Part shown: piece after piece, positions 20,801 through 32,800 of the stretch
Numbering within the stretch: the first letter of the stretch is position 1
Layout: every line of letters starts with the position of its first letter
From: Conchocele bisecta
Lineage: Eukaryota; Mollusca; Bivalvia; Lucinida; Thyasiridae
Length of the DNA: 64,000 nt
Direction of reading: 5' to 3'
NCBI GenBank assembly: GCA_029237695.1
Contig: CM055268.1
Location: 49,556,418-49,620,417, forward strand
Program-made: the position numbers and the translations under genes
Notes under the pieces: generated by a model
The model's database searches: none
Told to the model about the DNA's origin: nothing
The model's input: the letters and a program-made list of their open reading frames with translations, nothing else

Positions 20801-23800
20801 GATAAAACTGGAAAATAGAAAATAAACAGCTGACAACAAAATAATTATGATAGCGGTCTAAGGGTTAAGAAAAGGTGTATGCATAAAAAGTACTTTCAAA
20901 CGCTATAGATTCTGGTGAGGTCTCATCAGGATCTACCGTATTTACAACTGTTGAATTTATAGCCTGTAGTGCTGTGTTTTCATATTCATGCTACCTGTAG
21001 CACGTGTGAAAATATGATGCATGAAATTTATAACCATGTAAGGTACAGAGACAGGGCTAGAAACAAGGACATACACAGAGCTCCAGATAAGCTTTGTGTC
21101 TAAAGCGTACTATACCTCCTGATTTCAAAATCATTGCGTATTTTACTTTTACAAATGGGTTTTTGATTTTTTTCATTACTAAATAGGGAACACATGACAA
21201 AAACAATATACCCGGTAACAAATGTAAACATTCACTTATTTGAGTTGCAAAAGTGTTTGCTTTTTGCAGCTCAACTATAAGTGAATTTTCAACTTTCTGA
21301 CAGTATTTTCACTACTCAAATAGAAAATAAATTTTCACATTGAGGTGCGTATTTTGTACTCCCACTTTTGATAATCAATGCATATTCAGCTAAAATACGC
21401 ACCTTATCTGTAGCCTATTTCATCAACATTGCAAAGTATACTTTACTAGCAAAGTATACTTTGAGGGAGTAATCATTTATTTTTCCTGAAATGCATTATT
21501 TCATATAAAACTAACAAATGCATATATTTCATGATTAAAAGTATGCAGAATTATTATACTGAATTTATTACATTATCACAGCCAAATTGGCTGTGATAAT
21601 GTAATAAATTCAGTATAATAAAAATTAATAAATTTATCATAAAATTGAAAATTTCTCCTTCAAAGTATACTTTGCTACTAAAGTATACTTTGCAATGTTG
21701 ATGAAATGGGCTACTGGAGCTCTGATACATGTACACACATAGTCTCTGTCTTGCTGTAACATTTCATTCAACAATGGTACATACAAAATAAATAAACGGA
21801 CACCACAGTACAGTACAGTGGAAGCTCTCTAAACCGGACTCCTGGGAGCTCTCTAAACCGGACTCCTGGGAGCTCTCTAAACCGGACTCCTGGGAGCTCT
21901 CTAAACCGGACTCCTGGGAGCTCTCTAAACCGGACTCCTGGGAGGTCACCAGTGTCTGGTGGAGAGATGTTCCACTGTAATTAAGCATTCCATGAACAAT
22001 TTGTGCTATTTTCAGGAACAGACACGGCAATATAATATATTACAATGAAACACCAACTAAATTAAACACAATGGGGTCCCCATGGTGTCCGGCTTAGGGA
22101 GATTTCACTGTATTGTTATTCCTTCGCTGTGAATGTTGCTTGAGTTTGACTCCATATTACAGATGCGGTTGTGAGAACATCATACTACAAATACTTCCAC
22201 CCTAAAGAGTGTCTCATTTCTAACGGCATCCTGAATCGAGCCATCAGCCAGGCCGCCGGGAAAAGCCTCACCATGGGGGACGATGAAAACAACTCACAGT
22301 AAGCTTGTCAGGTTACCCCAGTACAGGCAGATGGTTGGTTGGGAGCATGCGAAGGATAAAATTAATGACTGATTTCAACCTTAACGTAATCCCGATATCC
22401 CTGGTTTGGTCTTTAGGCACGTTTTATTGTCCTACCCACATAGCGGTCACAATTCCGGCGTCGGTGTTGTCATCAACAATTTGGAAAGTAAATTTTGGAT
22501 GTAGCCAAATGTCCCATATCTCTTGATCCGTTAGTCGGATCATTACCAAACTTCATGAATAGCTTCCTCACATTGATAGTTATCTATCTAGTGTCATTCG
22601 GGTGACCTTCACCTTGGTGACCTTAACCTTTGTGAGAGGTAAATATTGAACAGAGCCCAAATTTTGCTAGTTTCCGTTAGTCGGATCATTACCAAACTTC
22701 ATCATAGCTTCCTGACATTGATATCTATCCATCCAGTGTCATTATGTGGGTGACCTTGACCTTGACCTTGGTGACCTTAACCATTGTATCAATAAGTTTG
22801 TCCATACATCCAAATGTTGAATACCTCCTGATCCGTTAGTCGGATCCTTACCAAACTTCATCAATAGCTTCCTCACATTGATGGCTATCCTCCCAGTGTC
22901 ATTAAGGTGACCATGATCATGGTGACCTTGACATTGATGTCAACAATTTTGGACGTACGTCCAAATGTTGAATATCTCTTGATCCATTAGTCGGATCCTT
23001 ACAAAACTTCATACATAGCTTTGTCACATCCAACCAGTGTCATTCAGGTGGCCATGACCATGATGATCTTGACCTTGGTGTCAACAATTTTGGACACACG
23101 TCCAAATATTGAATATCTCTTTAGTCGGATCATGACCAAACTTCATCAATAGATTCCTCACATTCATAGATATCCATCTAGTGTCATTCGGGTGACATTC
23201 ACCTTCACGTTAGTGACCTAGACCTTCATGTGAATATGTCTTGATCCGTTAATCGGATCATCTCCAAACTTCATCAATAGCTTCTTCACATTGATGGATA
23301 TCTGCCTGTGTAATTCGGTTGACCTTCACCTTGGTGACCTTCACCTTGGTGTCAACGATTTGGACATACATCCAAATGTTGAATATCTCCTGATCCGTTA
23401 GTCAGATCATTACCAAGCTTCATAAATAGCTTCCTCACATTGAGATATCCATCCTGTCATTCTGGTGACATTGACTGCCACCTTGGTGACCTTGATTTTT
23501 GTGTCAATAATTTTGGATGTATGTCCAAATGTTGAATATCTCCTGATCTGTTAGTCGGATCATTACCATACTTCATTAATAAATGCATATCAACCCAGTG
23601 TCATTCATGTGACCTTGACTTTGGTTACCGTGACCTTTGAATCAATAATTTTGGACTTCCTCATATTGTGACCTTGACCTTATTTTTAGCAAAAAAAGAA
23701 AAATGTTTTGGCAGAATTGTCTACATTGGAGTGAAAATGGACTGTGACTGGAGATTTGGGGCTACCAAATAGCAAATAAATGGGAGACAAGATTTTACTT

Positions 23801-26800
23801 CTACAATGTACATGTACATTGTAGAGCCCTACAGTTCCTGTATCCGTACGGCGCCACAGTGACGGTGATGAAACCATCAGTGGCTGTCCTCTCCACAGGC
23901 AGTGTCTCCTTCCCCCTCAACAGGCCTGTCTGTGCTTTCTACGCCCCTAAAGTAAGTCAAATTAGTGTCCAATTCCCCATCTCCACCCTGCAAGAGGCCC
24001 GTCTGTTATTTCTGCTCCTGAACTGAAGTTTTTGTCACTCATTTTTATGTACCCCAAAATTGTTTTTATACCTGGGTGCATATGAGACACTCCATGTTAT
24101 TTTGTAGCTAAAAACATGTGCGATATTTCATGAAACATATTAGCAAACTTTGCGATAGTTTGTGTAAATGACGTCGAAACATGACAAATTTTACAGAAAA
24201 TATCACAGTTTCTGTAAAAATCGCACATGTTCTTAGGTACAAAATCACATGGCGTGTCTCATATATTTGCCACTGTGTTCATCTGTCTGAGATTTGAGTT
24301 AAAGTTATCAGCTACCTACTATGTCTGTTACCATAAGTCGGATTAGCTTGAAAAATCATATACTTATCAGAGCTCCAGTTAAGGTGCGTAATTTGGAGGT
24401 AAATTTCTTATTTCTCCATCAAAAATGGCAAGTTGGGAGTGCTTTAGAATCGTCTCCATGAGACGATTCTAAAGGACTCCCAACTTGCCATTTTTGATGA
24501 AGAAATAACAAAATTTTACCACAAGTTGGTCAAATTACGCACCTTAACTGGAGCTCTGCTTATTTCTCATCATCCATATTTACATTCCATAGCCCATCCA
24601 TGTGACTCCTGTGCTCAATGTCAAATTTGCATATAAGTGTTTGAGGGTACCTCCATCAGTGTTACTGATTTCCTGTATTTTATTTTGCCCCACCACGATA
24701 GTGGAGCGGGCATTTAGTGTTGCCCTTGTCCGTCCTTCCTTCTGTCCGCCCGTCACCAACCGTGTAACTCGTAAAACGTTTAAACCGTACTAGCTACAGA
24801 CATGACACTTGGTATGTAGCTTCCTTATGATGAGTAGATGCGCAAAGTTTTTTTTTGATTTTTGATTTTCCCCCCTTTTTAGGCTCAGAATTTTGTCTCG
24901 TTTACTATCAAATCGGTATGTGGGGCATCCGCATTCTATGAACACATTTTATAGTTTTCTGTGAAAATGTTATGCCCGTAGCTGCTATTTTAAGAAAAAT
25001 ATTGTAAAAACCTGTCTACATGTTGTGTTGCAGGGGAAGGGTAAGATGACGGTGCTGGGGTCGGTCCACATGTTCCAGGACCAGTACATCGACAAGGAGG
25101 AAAACAGCAAAATTCTGGTGAGAACAAGTCGGATCTAGCTGAACATTGGGCAGGTTTAGTTCTGTGCGTTTCACAAGGTTACCCCTTTCAACACTACAGA
25201 CCTCTAGGAAACACATGTAACTACATGGTATTCACATCTCAAATATAAGTATAATGCAAATGCATTTTATTATATACCTACCCATGAAATACATAGTTAT
25301 ACGATGTAAATAAAAGTCATATGTTCTCATCGATGAAATAAACAACTTCCGGTGAAAATACGACTACTTCCGCTATCTATATTCATAACGCGCACCTGCA
25401 GTGCCGGACTGCAAATAGGCTGCAAATACACATTCATTACCGTATACAGTTTAGAAAACTGCTAATTTCCATGCAGCGGTATATAATAAATAGAATATTC
25501 ATAATGGCACTCGTGAAATATGGACATTCCACACCACTCGATGAACATATATGTCATATTCGTTGCAAAAATATGAATATCCTCCATATAGTTTGGCACG
25601 CATGTTGAATATGCATGTATTTACTAGTGAATCAATACATACTTCACCACTGTTTGTCGTCTTGTGATAAATATTGTGTTGTATTATATTGTATGCTCAA
25701 GGGCGAGTAGCCCTATTGTTGAATAAACATTACATTACATCTATTGTATTGTTTGCAAACAGTCTAGTTACTTAGGGGTGAAAGGGTTATGCAGTTGTGA
25801 TACAGGAATAAATAACATCTTTGAAGAATAGTGGGATGTAAACTTTTAACCCTTTCGACCCTAAATGACTGGAATTGACTGTGATATGTTAATTTTTCGA
25901 CCAATAAAATGGTCACAAAATGATTTTAAGACTAGTTCATTTATAAGAAGAGGGTTTCTAAAAAATGTGAATATTACAGGCAAATAGTGCAGATCCTGTA
26001 GAGATGGCTCATCATGAGCTGGCTGATCTGGATCTACATTGTTTGCAAACACCGTTATAGAGGTCAGTAGACTTCAAACGGTTAACATTCCAATCATTAT
26101 ATCAAATTTGTCCTTGTGATTGACATGATTTAAAATTCTGTTTTTCTCACTTTTTCCAGATTTCAATAAAAGTATATGAATGCTTACGGCCATTCGTTTT
26201 ATATGTCACATCAAACTCAGTAACGTAATGTCAAAATAACAATATGATGGAAACCAGTACCCTATTTCACCAACATTGCAAAGTATACTTTGCTAGCAAA
26301 GTATACTTTGAGGGAGTAATCATTTATTTTTACTGACATGCATTATTTCGTATAGAACTAACGACTGCATATATTTGATGATTAAAAGTATGCAGAATTA
26401 TTATACTGAATTTATTACATTATCACAGCCAAAATGGCTGTGATAATGTAATAAATTCAGTATAATAAAAATTAATAAATTTATCCTAAAATTGAAAATT
26501 TCTCCCTCAAAATATACTTTGCTAGATAAGTATACATATGTACTTTGCAATGTTTGTGAAATGTGGGACAGAAGGTTGCTTAGAACAAATGAAAATGAAC
26601 AAGTAATTACTTGAAATCTTGTGTGTTTCCTTTTCAATCGATTCAAACATTTCAACTTGTTCTGGATTTTAGTCCATAATTAATAAAAAAGTACTTTGGT
26701 TCTCAGACGCGGAGTTTTCTGAAAGTGACACGAGAGGGCAATTTTTTTTTAATATTTTTTTTTTTTTATCAGATTCTTGTCTCTGACCTGTATTATTTAA

Positions 26801-29800
26801 CCTCTTTAGACATGAAAAACACTTTTTTAAGACGTCATTGTATTCAACATGTTTTTGCTTGGTAGCGATCATGCTGCGAATTTTCAATATTATGTTTTTA
26901 TTTGTCCTTGATGATAAAAAGTTCTGACACGCAGGGATTTTTCTGACGCATCAGTGTCTGAGAACCAAAGTTAATTTTTTTATGGCCTTATTCATGTATG
27001 AACTCTTGCCATGTGATGGACAGTTTATTATGGATTGTACATTGCAGGACGTGATAATACGATTCCTCACCACAGATGAAATCAAGCTGAATGCTATAGA
27101 TGCAGAAGATCCAGAGGTATTTATTCATTCCTTCAGTTGTCATATAGCCCCGTCTGACAAATGGGACCTTACGATATTTGCGACCACTCCAGACTTGGTA
27201 CCAGCAGCAAAATGTGTGACCGTGACAGAAATTGGGCTTTAATATGGATTTTGCGACCATTGTAGATCCAGATCAGTCTGTGCATACGCACAGCCTGATC
27301 AGGATCTGCACTGTTTGCTATTCCATCAATGAAACAACTTTCATAGTACAGGAGTGTGCTATTTCATCACAAGCTACACTGGTCACAAATCCCATAAGCC
27401 CCATTTCTCCAGTCACAGCTATATATCATGATCTAACTGTGAATATGCATCTACAAAATGCTATCAAGTCCCTTTTCTTAACGATAGGCCTGTATGAATC
27501 CGTCCATGAGCCTTCATACCCTCGTCACATCATTGTTACTTGATTTGATAGTCAGGGATGGGCCATGGCGTAGGGAATATGGCATTGGACTTCAATACTG
27601 GAGGTTGTCAGTTCAATCCTCGCCCTAGGCGTGAAAAATACTTGCATAGTATTTCCATCCCACTGGTCTGTCGGATGAGACTTTAAACTGTGGTGCCGTC
27701 TCTATAGGACCTATTTTTTGCTGGGATTTTAAACCCATTCACTTGAACTTTGTTTAATAGTGTTGCTGGAATGAATATTTATATATCAGAACCATTTGTG
27801 AACCTTTTGTAGATGCTAAGACCGTCATCACACCATTAATTTATATTGTGAGCCATATTAAAATGTTTATTTTCTGTCTATTTTCAGATATCTGACTACA
27901 ATATGTTGCCTGATATCGCCAAGATCTCCGAGGAGTTGAAGACTTGTTTACAAGAGAGTGATGACATTCCCCGAGACATCACGGCACTGTTTGATAATGC
28001 TCTCTTCAAGTTAGACACGAGTCTCGTCCCCAAGTCAATAAAGTAAGTACTATGGTTGATAATGCTCTAATCAAGTTAGACACGAGTCTCGTCCCCAAGT
28101 CAATAAAGTAAGTACCATGGTTGATAATGCTCTCTTCAAGTTAGACACGAGTCTCGTCCCCAAGTCAATAAAGTAAGTACTATGGTTGATAATGCTCTCT
28201 TCAAGTTAGACACGAGTCTCGTCCCCAAGTCAATAAAGTAAGTACTATGGTTGATAATGCTCTCTTCAAGTTAGATACGAGCCTCATCAAGTCAATAAAG
28301 TAATACTATTGGTTGATAATGCTCTCTTCAAGTTAGACACGAGTCTCGTCACCCAAGTCAATAAAGTTAAAGTACTATGGTTGATAATGCTCTCTTCAAG
28401 TTAGACACGAGTCTCAGTCCCCAAGTCAATAAAGTAAGTACTATGGTTGATAATGCTCTCTTCAAGTTAGACACGAGCCTCGTCCCCAAGTCAATAAAGT
28501 AATTACTATGGTTGATAATGCTCTCTCCAAGTTAGACACGAGCCTCGTCCCCAAGTCAATAAAGTAATTACTATGGTTGATAATGCTCTCTCCAAGTTAG
28601 ACACGAGTCTCGTCCCCAAGTCAATAAAGTAAGTACTATGGTTGATAATGCTCTCTTCAAGTTAGATACGAGCCTCGTCCCCAAGTCAATAAAGTAAGTA
28701 TTATGGTTGATAATGCTCTCTTCAAGTTAGACACGAGTCTCGTCCCCAAGTCAATAAAGTAAGTACTATGGTTGATAATGCTCTCTTCAAGTTAGACACG
28801 AGTCTCGTCCCCAAGTCAATAAAGTAAGTACCATGGTTGATAATGCTCTCTTCAAGTTAGACACGAGTCTCGTCCCCAAGTCAATAAAATAAGTACCATG
28901 GTTGATAATGCTCTCTTCAAGTTAGACACGAGCCTCGTCCCCAAGTCAATAAAGTAATTACTATGGTTGATAATGCTCTCTTCAAGTTAGACACGAGCCT
29001 CGTCCCCAAGTCAATAAAGTAAGTACCATGGTTGATAATGCTCTCTTCAAGTTAGACACGAGCCTCGTCCCCAAGTCAATAAAGTAAGTACCATGGTTGA
29101 TAATGCTCTCTTCAAGTTAGACACGAGCCTCGTCCCCAAGTCAATAAAGTAAGTACATTTGTACTATGGTTGATAATGCTCTCTTCAAGTTAGACACGAG
29201 CCTCGTCCCCAAGTCAATAAAGTAAGTACTATGGTTGATAATGCTCTCTTCAAGTTAGACACGAGCCTCGTCCCCAAGTCAATAAAGTAATTACTATGGT
29301 TGATAATGCTCTCTTCAAGTTAGACACGAGCCTCGTCCCCAAGTCAATAAAGTAAGTATTATGGTTGATAATGCTCTCTCCAAGTTAGACACGAGCCTCG
29401 TCCCCAAGTCAATAAAGTAATTACTATGGTTGATAATGCTCTCTATACGAGTCTCGTCCCCAAGTCAATAAAGTAAGTACTATGATTGATAATGCTCTCT
29501 TCAAGTTAGATACGAGCCTCATCCCCAAGTCAATAAAGTAAGTATTATGGTTGATAATGCTCTCTTCAAGTTAGACACGAGTCTCGTCCCCAAGTCAATA
29601 AAGTAAGTACTATGGTTGATAATGCTCTCTTCAAGTTAGACACGAGTCTCGTCCCCAAGTCAATAAAGTAAGTACTATGGTTGATAATGCTCTTCAAGTC
29701 AATGAGTATCCCCAAGTAACTATGGTTGATAATGCTCTTCAAGTTAGCACGAGTCTCGTCCCCAAGTCAATAAAGTAAGTATTATGGTTGATAATGCTCT

Positions 29801-32800
29801 CTCCAAGTTAGACACGAGTCTCGACCCCAAGTAATAAAGTAAGTATTATGGTTGATAATGCTCAATTACACAGCCCGTCCCCAAGTTAATAAAGTAATTA
29901 CTATGGTTGATAATGCTCTCTTCAAGTTAGATACGAGTCTCGTCCCCAAGTCAATAAAGTAAGTACTATGGTTGATAATGCTCTTCGATGGTCATGGAGA
30001 CGTATGCGGCTGTGATTGGAGAAATGGGGCTTATGAGTTTTGCGAGCAGTGTATATCCAGATCAGACTGTGCTTCCGCACAGTCTGATCAGGATCTGCAC
30101 TGCTCGCCATTCCATCAATGAAACAGACCTCATGCTTCTAAATAGACGAGTTACACTGTAAAATTCTCCTTCCCACCAGAGCTCCAGTTAAGGTGCGTAA
30201 TTTGGAGGTAAATTTTTATTTCTCCCTTAAAAATGGCAAGTTGGGATTGTTTTAGAATCGTCTCAATGCGATGATTCTAAAGGACTCCCAACTTGCCATT
30301 TTTGATGAAGGAATACAAAAAATTCAACCCAAGTTGGTCAAATTACGCACCTTAACTGGAGCTCTGCTTCCCACGTCACATTCCACATTCCATTGTCTGA
30401 GAACTAAATTACTTTTTATGGCCTTAATGACAAATCCTCTTTTTTCATGACTGCATTTTGTTTCATTAATGTAGTATCTTTTGTGATACGGTATGGAACT
30501 TGTGGGCGGTGACTTACTGGGCTGGTGATTAACAGTTGGCAATGGCACCTGGCTTAAAATCAGAATGTGGTGTTTTCTCCTGCAAATGGCAATGGTTGTA
30601 TTTAGATGATGGATGACATGTTAATTTAGGGGCTATTGCATTGGGCTTCAATACTGAAGGCTAACTCCCTTTCGTAGTATTTCCTTCCCACTGGTCTTTC
30701 GTATGAGACTTGAAACCGAAGCTCCGTCTCTATATGACATTTAATAGCTGTTTCTGTGAATTCAAACCATTTCACTTTCTTTACCTAGATATCTGTTCCA
30801 TTTACTTAGTACATGACAGGACATTTATCACTAACATTTATTCCCATTTGTATAGGACCCTTGTAAAATGGATGTAATACCCCAGTCAGTTGGTCGATCT
30901 CACATGTACACCTTTGTTGCAGAGCGTATGAGCAGTTGAGTGTGAAGCATGAATCCCTGTCATTAATTACGCCGTCATTTGAAACTCCACTACCACCATT
31001 ACAGCCAGCGGTATGTAACATTTTAGTGTCTTGTCCATTCACATGCTGTAACGTAGTGCCCCATCTCTTGTAAAACTTGTCCACTTCTCTTATAAACGAA
31101 CACAAAATGTAGTAATTTGCTTGGCAGTATTCTATTTTGTTACTATATCAGGGGGCCGTTTCAGTAAACTTTGTGCGACTAAAATGTTCGTAAGTGCAAA
31201 ATTATAAATTTCACATTAACAATGTTTTTTTGTAAACAATTATTGGATTTACATTTATTGAGCATAGGCTGCTGCAGCCTATACTCAATAAATGTAAATC
31301 CATCAATTGAAATTTCCAGATGATCCTAAATTTGCACTTACGAAGATTTTAGTCGTACAAAGTTTAGTGAAACGGCCTCCAGGCTAAGAAATGTCATCCT
31401 TTTCGTACAGCAACATCAGTCATTAATTCATAAACGATCATGACTATGTATATATTTGTTCGGAATAATGAGAGGTTTTCCATATTCTATTGTCATGGTA
31501 ATGGCTGTCTTCCCCTATTATTATAATGTTTCTAATGGACCTGGATCAGTAATCAGCCCTCCCGCTGTGAAGCCTTGTTTCGGGAGACACACATTGAACA
31601 TCGATACAAACAGACCTAGCAAGCACTTTTCGAACATTTTGATAGTTTTTACGCTTCTAGTGTTGGTAGTGTGTGGCTTTTTTGTTGGTAGTTTTTTTTA
31701 AAGTTATTAAATAGTATATGATCATGGACATACAGAGCTCCAGATAAGGTGCGTATTTGCTTAAATACCCAATTAAAATTGCCAAAAACCTAATTGAAAT
31801 CAGAAGTAGTGAGCATCAAAAAGCAATGAAAGATTTGTGGTATCTGTATCCTGCTACAGGAAACAATAGACAGACCACAAATATAGCATATTTTTCTTAT
31901 TTTTCCCTGAAAACACACTTGGTATTTCATTAGAATTGTCTCCAACGAGACAATTCTAATGACATACCAAGACATGTTTTCATTTAGAAGCAAACTATTC
32001 AATAATTGCGGTCTGCTGATGTGTAAACAGCAGTGTGATTTTATTTTACCCAATTAAATTTTGAAATACCCAATTGCTTCAGAAATGATGGAGTGACAAT
32101 ACTCAATTGCTAATTCCTTATCTGGAGCCCTGGAAATATGTTTAAGAAGTGTTTTGTTATTAAATAAATGAATGCTTAGTAAATGTATTGTGTTTAACTA
32201 TTTCCAAGGACTATACCCAGGCTCGAACACACCAGGCCGTCTGTGTCATTATACATGTGTAGACATCCCTATGACCATCATCTGTCATTCTGTGAGTGAT
32301 CGATGACAAACTGCTCCCTGTAAACTCAACGTAGAGTAACTTTCTTGTAGTCTTGTACACAACAATCTATGGCGACCAGTCTGTCGTTCAGTCACAAATC
32401 TACTACACTGGACCCTCTGGCTGTCCAGTTTAGATATGTTCCACAGTATTTTGATCCGACACATGCATAGTGTTTTGTAATTGTGACCAGACAGTATCGG
32501 TAGAGCCGCATTCAACACCACATACCTGTATAGTGGTATTGGCAAACAGTGTAGATCCAGATGAGCCGTGACGAGCCGTCTCATCAGGATCTGCACTTTT
32601 TGCACGTATGTTTCGTATTATTGAGAACAAAAACACCCACTTTTCATAAATTAATTAGTCTGAAAATCATTTTGTGACTATTGGATTGGTTGCAAAATTA
32701 ACATTCCATTCCAGTTACTTAGGGCTTAATTACTTTTTCCCCAGCAAAAATTACTGTATAGCCATTGGCAGGCCGTTAAACAGCATTGCCCTTTCAACTA

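Noticed and set aside
21764..22030. Frame encoding a repeated QESGLESS peptide
   Set aside because: Direct result of a 24-bp tandem repeat of a transposon end; sits in an IFT52 intron on the opposite strand.
27990..29990. CRISPR-like appearance of regular repeats
   Set aside because: Units are head to tail without unique spacers, derive from an IFT52 exon, and the genome is eukaryotic.
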